A program made the position numbers and the translations under genes. Below, in pieces: positions 59,018 to 64,000 of a stretch of DNA of 64,000 bases. The notes beneath the pieces are model-generated. The model worked only from the letters and a program-made list of their open reading frames with translations, did not search any database and was not told the DNA's origin. The stretch's first letter is position 1, and each line of letters begins with the position of its first letter. This DNA is from Capillidium heterosporum. Taxonomy: Eukaryota; Entomophthoromycota; Entomophthoromycetes; Entomophthorales; Capillidiaceae. The DNA lies in assembly GCA_016630905.1 (NCBI GenBank), contig WBMQ01000013.1, positions 372,001-436,000 of the forward strand, given 5' to 3'.

Positions 59018-60896
59018 ATGGGAGCTTGCGACAACTGCAAAATCAGCCGAACCAAATGCATCAAGTTAAATCTAGTTTGTGAGAGGTGCAGTCGACTTAG
59101 CTTAAGATGTACCTACATAAACTTTTCCAACCGAACCAGTTGTCTAAGTTGCTCCAAATGGAAGAAATCGTGTACCAAGACCAAGCCAACCTGTGGCCTA
59201 TGTGCGAAGAAAGGTTTGCAATGCGTATACCCAACTCCAATGACTAAATCTACACGAACGAAAGCGGTGACAACTCGTGCTACCTTGGATATCAACCAAA
59301 TGAGAAAGCTGCTGTGCATCTTACCTAAGCTGGATGTAGGTACTGCTATAATGGTGACAGAAAGTTCATCTACCAGCACGAGTAGTTCATTAAAGTTCTT
59401 CGACAAAGATGCTAACGCTTGGGTCTGGTACAACTTGGAGTCCACCTTTTCGACTAGCAACTTTATTGCATCCAACGACCTGTTAGATTTCTACGACCTG
59501 GGAGTGCGAAGGAACAATAAAAGTAAGTCGGATATGCTTTATAATGGAGGCTTATACCTTACCAAGGCGGTAATGAACCATCTAATCGATATATATTATT
59601 TCAATATTGGTACATATTATCCGATAGTTTCAAAGTCCTATCTAAATTATCTTTTATTGAAGTTTCCAACCTTGAATAGCACCTTACTACTTGTTTACTC
59701 CATCTGCTTGTTAGCTTCCATCAACTTCGAATCACTACCTTTAAGCAAAGTGCTCAAAGATGAGCTTTCTAGAAGAGTCATAACCACCTACAAGCGCTGT
59801 TATATGGTACCCAGCTTCCCCACTTTTCTCTCCAACATACTTTTGTCCTTAACCAATCGCATCGACTTTGACCACCCACTCCTACTGCCCCAGCGGTTCT
59901 ATAATTACCAAGCCATCCGGCTAGCTCACCTCCTTGGCTTACATCGGAGATGTCCGAAAGTCGATGACGTTGGCAACGAAATGTACCTGCGAAATTACTA
60001 CTTCCTCAGTCTAAACGACCTGGTTCTCAATAAACCAAAGTTCAGATATGAGGTTCGCTTGGACGACTACGCGGAGCTTCGTCCAATGACCTTCAACAAA
60101 TTAATCGATGTGGACTTACCCAAGTTTTTAGCTACAGCTCCCGACCTGGTGGTCAGCCATAACCAACCAGTGTACTTCTTCAAATACTATGTATTCTGCC
60201 TCCACCTGCTGCACTAAGATTTACGCGCTCAAGGCACGTGTCCTGGCCTCCAAAAGTGCCTGTTCCAAATCTGAGTTTGATTCGATTCAATCCCAATTCC
60301 TGACTGAAGCGACCGGTTTGGAGCTGGAGCTTTTCCAACAGGTCTACATCAGTCCCTTCACCTGTGGGCCTATGCCGTTGAGCTCTACCTTTTTGGAGGT
60401 ACCTATCGACCCCTGGCTGACTCCCCTTTTCGTGCACTACATACTCATGTCAATAGATACTTACGAAGCTTTTTTGGATGTGACTAACAAGGTAGATAGC
60501 ATCGTTAACTACGACTTTTCTGCCGATAAGATAGCTCTAAAGACGTTCCAGAGCCTGACTTGCTGAATTGAAATTTATCATCAGTATAACTATGATAGCT
60601 CGAGCCATATTACGCCACCAGATCCACTACATGAACTCGGACGTCTACCTCAAATGTGTTATAATACTCTCTCACATGAACTACCTCAACTCGGCCATTA
60701 GATGGCTACAGTTGTCAGGGAAAGAAGTTCCAGTTCTACAGATATTGCAAGGCTACAAGCAGGATTTGGTTGGCCTTCTACACAGGAATACCAACCGATG
60801 GCCATCGATCCACTCCATATTGAAGATTGTCTGTTAGGTTTATGTTTTTTAGGCTGGGATAAGTCGGTTAATAGTGGATTCAAAGTAAGTGGATAG
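59018..60896 (+). pseudogene. Zn(II)2Cys6 transcription factor with two tandem zinc clusters, frameshifted
   Basis: The first ATG (59018) directly precedes a perfect Zn2Cys6 cluster with Cys at 4, 7, 14, 21, 24 and 31 (CDNCKISRTKC). A second perfect cluster follows with Cys at 42, 45, 52, 59, 62 and 69 (CLSCSKWKKSC), same C-x2-C-x6-C-x6-C-x2-C-x6-C spacing. A fungal-specific transcription-factor middle domain follows (LLDFYDL, IDIYYFNIGTYYPIV, RLAHLLGLHRRC). The frame stops at 60217 after 399 residues, yet coding similarity continues one base out of frame to 60566, then out of frame again from about 60563 (AELKFIISITMIARAIL), and a last piece lies in a third frame (MAIDPLHIEDCLLGLCFLGWD). Nuclear DNA-binding role expected; now probably a recent pseudogene, or the sequence has base errors. 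Confidence 0.72.
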
Positions 60897-61095
60897 GTGG
60901 CAAATTTTCAAACGTGATTCTATAATCTTTGAAATGTGCTTTTGACGCTTTTTAGACGGAAACATTCAAGCAAATTTCTAATGATCTTTCAGTTTCTGCG
61001 ACTGTATATGCTGATATAATTTGATGTGTTTTGTAAAGGTTAATAAAATATTGGCAAAAATAAATCGCATTTATTAATTAATTATACACTCTACT
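60897..61095. other. short convergent spacer
   Basis: AT-rich spacer between the 3' ends of the transcription factor and the glucanase, with AATAAAA tracts on the plus strand near 61042. Confidence 0.4.
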
Positions 61096-62397
61096 TTAAA
61101 TCAATACTGACCTTGGTACACTCGAACATAATCTACAATGAAAGCTTGGGACCAAGTCTTGGATATCAACTTCAGGATCAAATTTACCACTGGGGAAGAA
61201 GGTGCCACCCACCGCTAAATTCAAAAGTATTAAAAAATCCTGGTCCCAGGGCTGGCCTGGATTAGTGTACGGGCTCGACTTGACGCTGGGACTCTTCCAA
61301 TCCCTTTTGGTATCTACGACATAGGTGAACTTGCCGTTGACGTAGAACTTGATGCTCTCAGGGGACCAATCTAACCCGTACACCATAAAGTCCTCGGCTA
61401 AATCCTGCTGCACGTACTGCAAGTTGGAGTACACGTTGTTAGGCCATTGACTACCGTAATGTAGAGCATGTCCAACTTCATCTGGTTTCTGACCTCGCGA
61501 TTCCATAATATCAAACTCACCACTCGCAGCCCACTGCCCGTATTTGTAGTCACTGGGCAGCATCCAGAACGCCGGCCACAAATAATTACCCTTGGGGATC
61601 TTGGCTTTCATTTCGAACCTACCGTACTTGAACTTGATCCCTTTGTCAGCTCGAGTATGGATGCGGGCCGAACGTACCGGCTTCCGGTTGGTGCAGGCAC
61701 CTCGAGAAACTGAATCGGCATCGGCGTTACACTTATCTTGAGGCGTCAAGGCGTAACCACCTGGTGTGTAGTGAGCTTGCAAGGTAAGTAGCCCATTCTC
61801 TACTTTGAGAACGTCAGGATGGGCTACATAACACTGAGCTTCGTCGTTACCTCCACCTAGGCAGTTGACTTCGTAGGACCATTTTTCTAAGTCTAAGCTG
61901 TTACCGTCGAATTCATCACTCCATACCAACTTGTAGTTTGCAGGTAGTGGTGGTGTAGATGCTGGCGCCGAGTATTGATTGACTTCTTGAAAAGTGGCAT
62001 TGTTTTTGAGATCTAGGTAGTTGGTTTCGAACCTATCATTCTTGGAACTGGGATTCATCTTTGAACACTTGGGATCCTCGTAGGTTTGGTAGTAGTCGGT
62101 ATCGGTTACAAACCCCGACCTCAAGTCGTGAGTGCAGCGATTTCCTTTGATAGCTAATTCCAGCTGTGTATCCTTACGGTTGCTACTGCGTAGGCTGGGA
62201 AGCTGTAACCGATGGTTCTTCAACCCTACCCCACTACCTCGCGATGGTACGTAGTTTTTGTAAGTAGCTGTACGAGTTGTGTTTGCCTTACTGCATTTTT
62301 TTAGTGATCTTTGGTTGAGGTGGTTGTTGGATCGACGTCTAGGCTGATAGAAACTTAGGATGGGCAACGCCAATGTCAACAGTAAGATGATACGCAT
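61096..62397 (-). CDS. secreted GH16 beta-1,3-glucanase-like enzyme, C-terminal frameshift
   Basis: A 433-residue frame with signal peptide MRIILLLTLALPILSFYQ, a basic then Asn/Ser/Pro-rich linker of about 140 residues, and a GH16 domain from YKLVWSDEFDGNSLDLEKW. The catalytic motif is GEFDIMESRG with E294 (nucleophile), D296 and E299 (acid/base). CLGGGNDEAQCY resembles the GNNEL region of laminarinases. After EVDIQ (about 61158) the frame leaves the family; one base off, the minus strand reads TWSQAFIVDYVRVYQGQY and stops at 61101, the canonical GH16 ending. So a single-base shift separates the last strand. The protein would act on beta-glucan outside the cell, in wall remodelling or nutrition. 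It may be a new pseudogene, a sequencing error, or a tolerated altered end. Confidence 0.85.
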   Translation of the reverse strand: MRIILLLTLALPILSFYQPRRRSNNHLNQRSLKKCSKANTTRTATYKNYVPSRGSGVGLKNHRLQLPSLRSSNRKDTQLELAIKGNRCTHDLRSGFVTDTDYYQTYEDPKCSKMNPSSKNDRFETNYLDLKNNATFQEVNQYSAPASTPPLPANYKLVWSDEFDGNSLDLEKWSYEVNCLGGGNDEAQCYVAHPDVLKVENGLLTLQAHYTPGGYALTPQDKCNADADSVSRGACTNRKPVRSARIHTRADKGIKFKYGRFEMKAKIPKGNYLWPAFWMLPSDYKYGQWAASGEFDIMESRGQKPDEVGHALHYGSQWPNNVYSNLQYVQQDLAEDFMVYGLDWSPESIKFYVNGKFTYVVDTKRDWKSPSVKSSPYTNPGQPWDQDFLILLNLAVGGTFFPSGKFDPEVDIQDLVPSFHCRLCSSVPRSVLI

Positions 62398-64000
62398 ATT
62401 CTGCTTTATAATGTTGATTTGATGAAGGTGTATGGTAGGTATGTCGGTTATGGAGGAAAAATATATAAGTATAAAATTTTTGAAGCCATACTTTTAAGTT
62501 GCAAGGTTCTTGATAAAGCAGTTTCATATAAATGAGTTGGTACGTTTGAACTTGCCATTTGTATTCAGTTTAAACTTGAAGTCTGTCTTGCATCGTTTTC
62601 AAATTAAAAGTTTTCAGAACTTTCTTGTAACTGCAAACTTGTTATGGACAGCTGTATATTAAAATACATGAAAGCCTAAAAGTATATATTGTATAAGTAA
62701 ATCATTGGATGTAAAGATTAGTCTGCATATAAAGTTCATAAAGTAAAAAACAGAGTCTAAAAATAGGATCAATAGAGTCAAGCCACCTGTTTCTAGAATT
62801 TCAAAGTTCGATAAGCTAGGCTGTAGGAAATATCTTCCCAGTTTGATTACTAATAGGCCTTCATATCTACAGACTAGTAGATCATTGTCCAGCAAGAACT
62901 GAAGTCCGTATCCCTATCTACCCAACGACTGAGGATAGACTGTTCGATATACCCTCTAAACTCAGTGGATAAAGAGAGCTAAAATATTTATTCGATCACA
63001 ATAGACGCTATAGTTAAAATAACAGCCTTGGCTTGGAAACTTATAAACACCTTCTAAAAGATAAACTTTTAATATAAAGATACCTATCATTACCTCTGTT
63101 CCGCCTGTATAGTTCGATTCCATCTGTTTTTGTTTGGAGAAATCGAAATATATAAATAAAAGTGGTGATAGGCATATTAGCCCAGAACCTTGCTCTAGTT
63201 TTCATCTAAATATATAGTGTATGGTTTAGAAATTAAAAGGAAATGTACATTTACTTTATTTAGAACATTTTTACTTTACCAAACGTCAACTTGGAAGTAC
63301 AAAGCAGATGTATTGAGACATTTTAATATGTTTTTAAATAATGCACTTATATCTATAATCTGTGCTTGATGACTATATTGTAACCAGAAGCAACTCAGCC
63401 TAGCCTTTCAGTAATATTGCTGCTTAATAGGCTTGTGTAGGTTTGTTGATCGCCTTTGCACAGTAATCTATTATATATTTCTCAGCCGACTAATTCAGCT
63501 TACAACTATGCTTTGATAGAAAACCATACTAATTACCAGTAACTAGTAAATGAAAATAGCCTCCCCTATATTTATACTAACTGTGCACTACGCTATATCA
63601 TACTTGTGTTTATAGCATCAAGTCTAACAATTAAGAAAGATCCACATCTCTGCTATCTAAGCTTAAGCCGGATAATAGTGAGCCGAAGTTTATCAAAGGC
63701 TTAAAGCCATTGTTGGGTTTATAACTTGCACCTATAAACTTCAAATAAGCAATATGCAGTATCCAATAAGCATAGCCTAAAATATAAACTTCCATTGATC
63801 CTATAGGGGACCGGTAAAAATTGATCCATGCAAAGCTTTATTTCACATGAACTCAATTAGCCAACCAAAGTGGGCATCAAATATTTTTAAGGCCATCGGT
63901 TCGCGCAGTTAAATCCTTAGTCAAAGATAGTTGAGGATAAAACCTTAAATTGGAGTACACAGAACCCAATTCCAATCCACCAACTTTATGCTCCAACCCG
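62398..64000. other. upstream of the glucanase, no gene recognised
   Basis: Contains the glucanase promoter (a TATATAAG-like A/T tract near 62460). Frames at 62339-62527 and 62659-62895 (minus) lack domains. The end of the window holds no recognisable gene. Confidence 0.4.

Noticed and set aside
1-64000. tRNA, rRNA, CRISPR or prokaryotic operon structure
   Set aside because: No cloverleaf with a GTTCRA loop, no spaced repeats, and genes with spliceosomal introns; none supported.

Overview
This is a eukaryotic, almost certainly fungal, AT-rich nuclear window. It has conserved single-copy genes (NOB1, SYO1/HEATR3-type), a Zn(II)2Cys6 transcription factor, secreted GPI- or signal-peptide proteins, and very short spliceosomal introns (39-58 nt, GTAAAT/GTAAG-like donors, CTAAC/CTAAT-like branch sites, TAG or AAG acceptors). 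An early-diverging, possibly entomophthoralean, fungus would fit, but the species cannot be fixed from sequence alone. No tRNA, rRNA or CRISPR was seen.

Left flank (1-12.6 kb): the 3' end of an RRM protein, a two-exon six-pass membrane protein (DUF2306-like), a five-exon SYO1-type ribosomal-protein transport chaperone, an intact secreted HExxH metallopeptidase-like protein with a GPI-type tail, and a heavily broken trypsin-like protease. NOB1 (seven exons, intact) lies at 18.5-20.1 kb. Right flank (59-62.4 kb): a transcription factor with two tandem Zn2Cys6 clusters broken by frameshifts, and a GH16 beta-glucanase whose last segment is out of frame by one base.

Between them (about 15-57 kb, interrupted only by NOB1) is a gene desert with a Tc1/mariner-like relic, a Mutator-like relic and a duplicated small membrane-protein locus. 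Scattered through it, on both strands, is an unlabelled family of micro-genes. Each encodes a leaderless 17-21 residue cationic amphipathic peptide, typically M-(T/S)-G-P or M-G-P followed by a hydrophobic/lysine helix (for example MGPTFIKFIKAAKEKKKNV, MTGPALIRLIKSTKGTKDSS). I count 13 good copies, plus two doubtful ones and one clear relic. Most share an architecture: a TATATAA-type box about 50-75 bp before the ATG, and in most copies a TGTAAATA-like element about 17-38 nt after the stop. Paralogue pairs differ mainly at synonymous sites, which argues for selection on the peptide. Three copies form a tandem array with a shared GGGTAAA/TTTACCC palindrome about 50 bp upstream of TATA. Four sit in a 3.7-kb near-identical inverted repeat (arms 40800-44511 and 47392-51103, 2.9-kb spacer holding another copy).

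This expanding and decaying micropeptide family is the most likely undescribed system here. No processing or export enzyme is visible next to it. Its function is unknown; membrane activity is only an inference from its amphipathic, lysine-rich composition.
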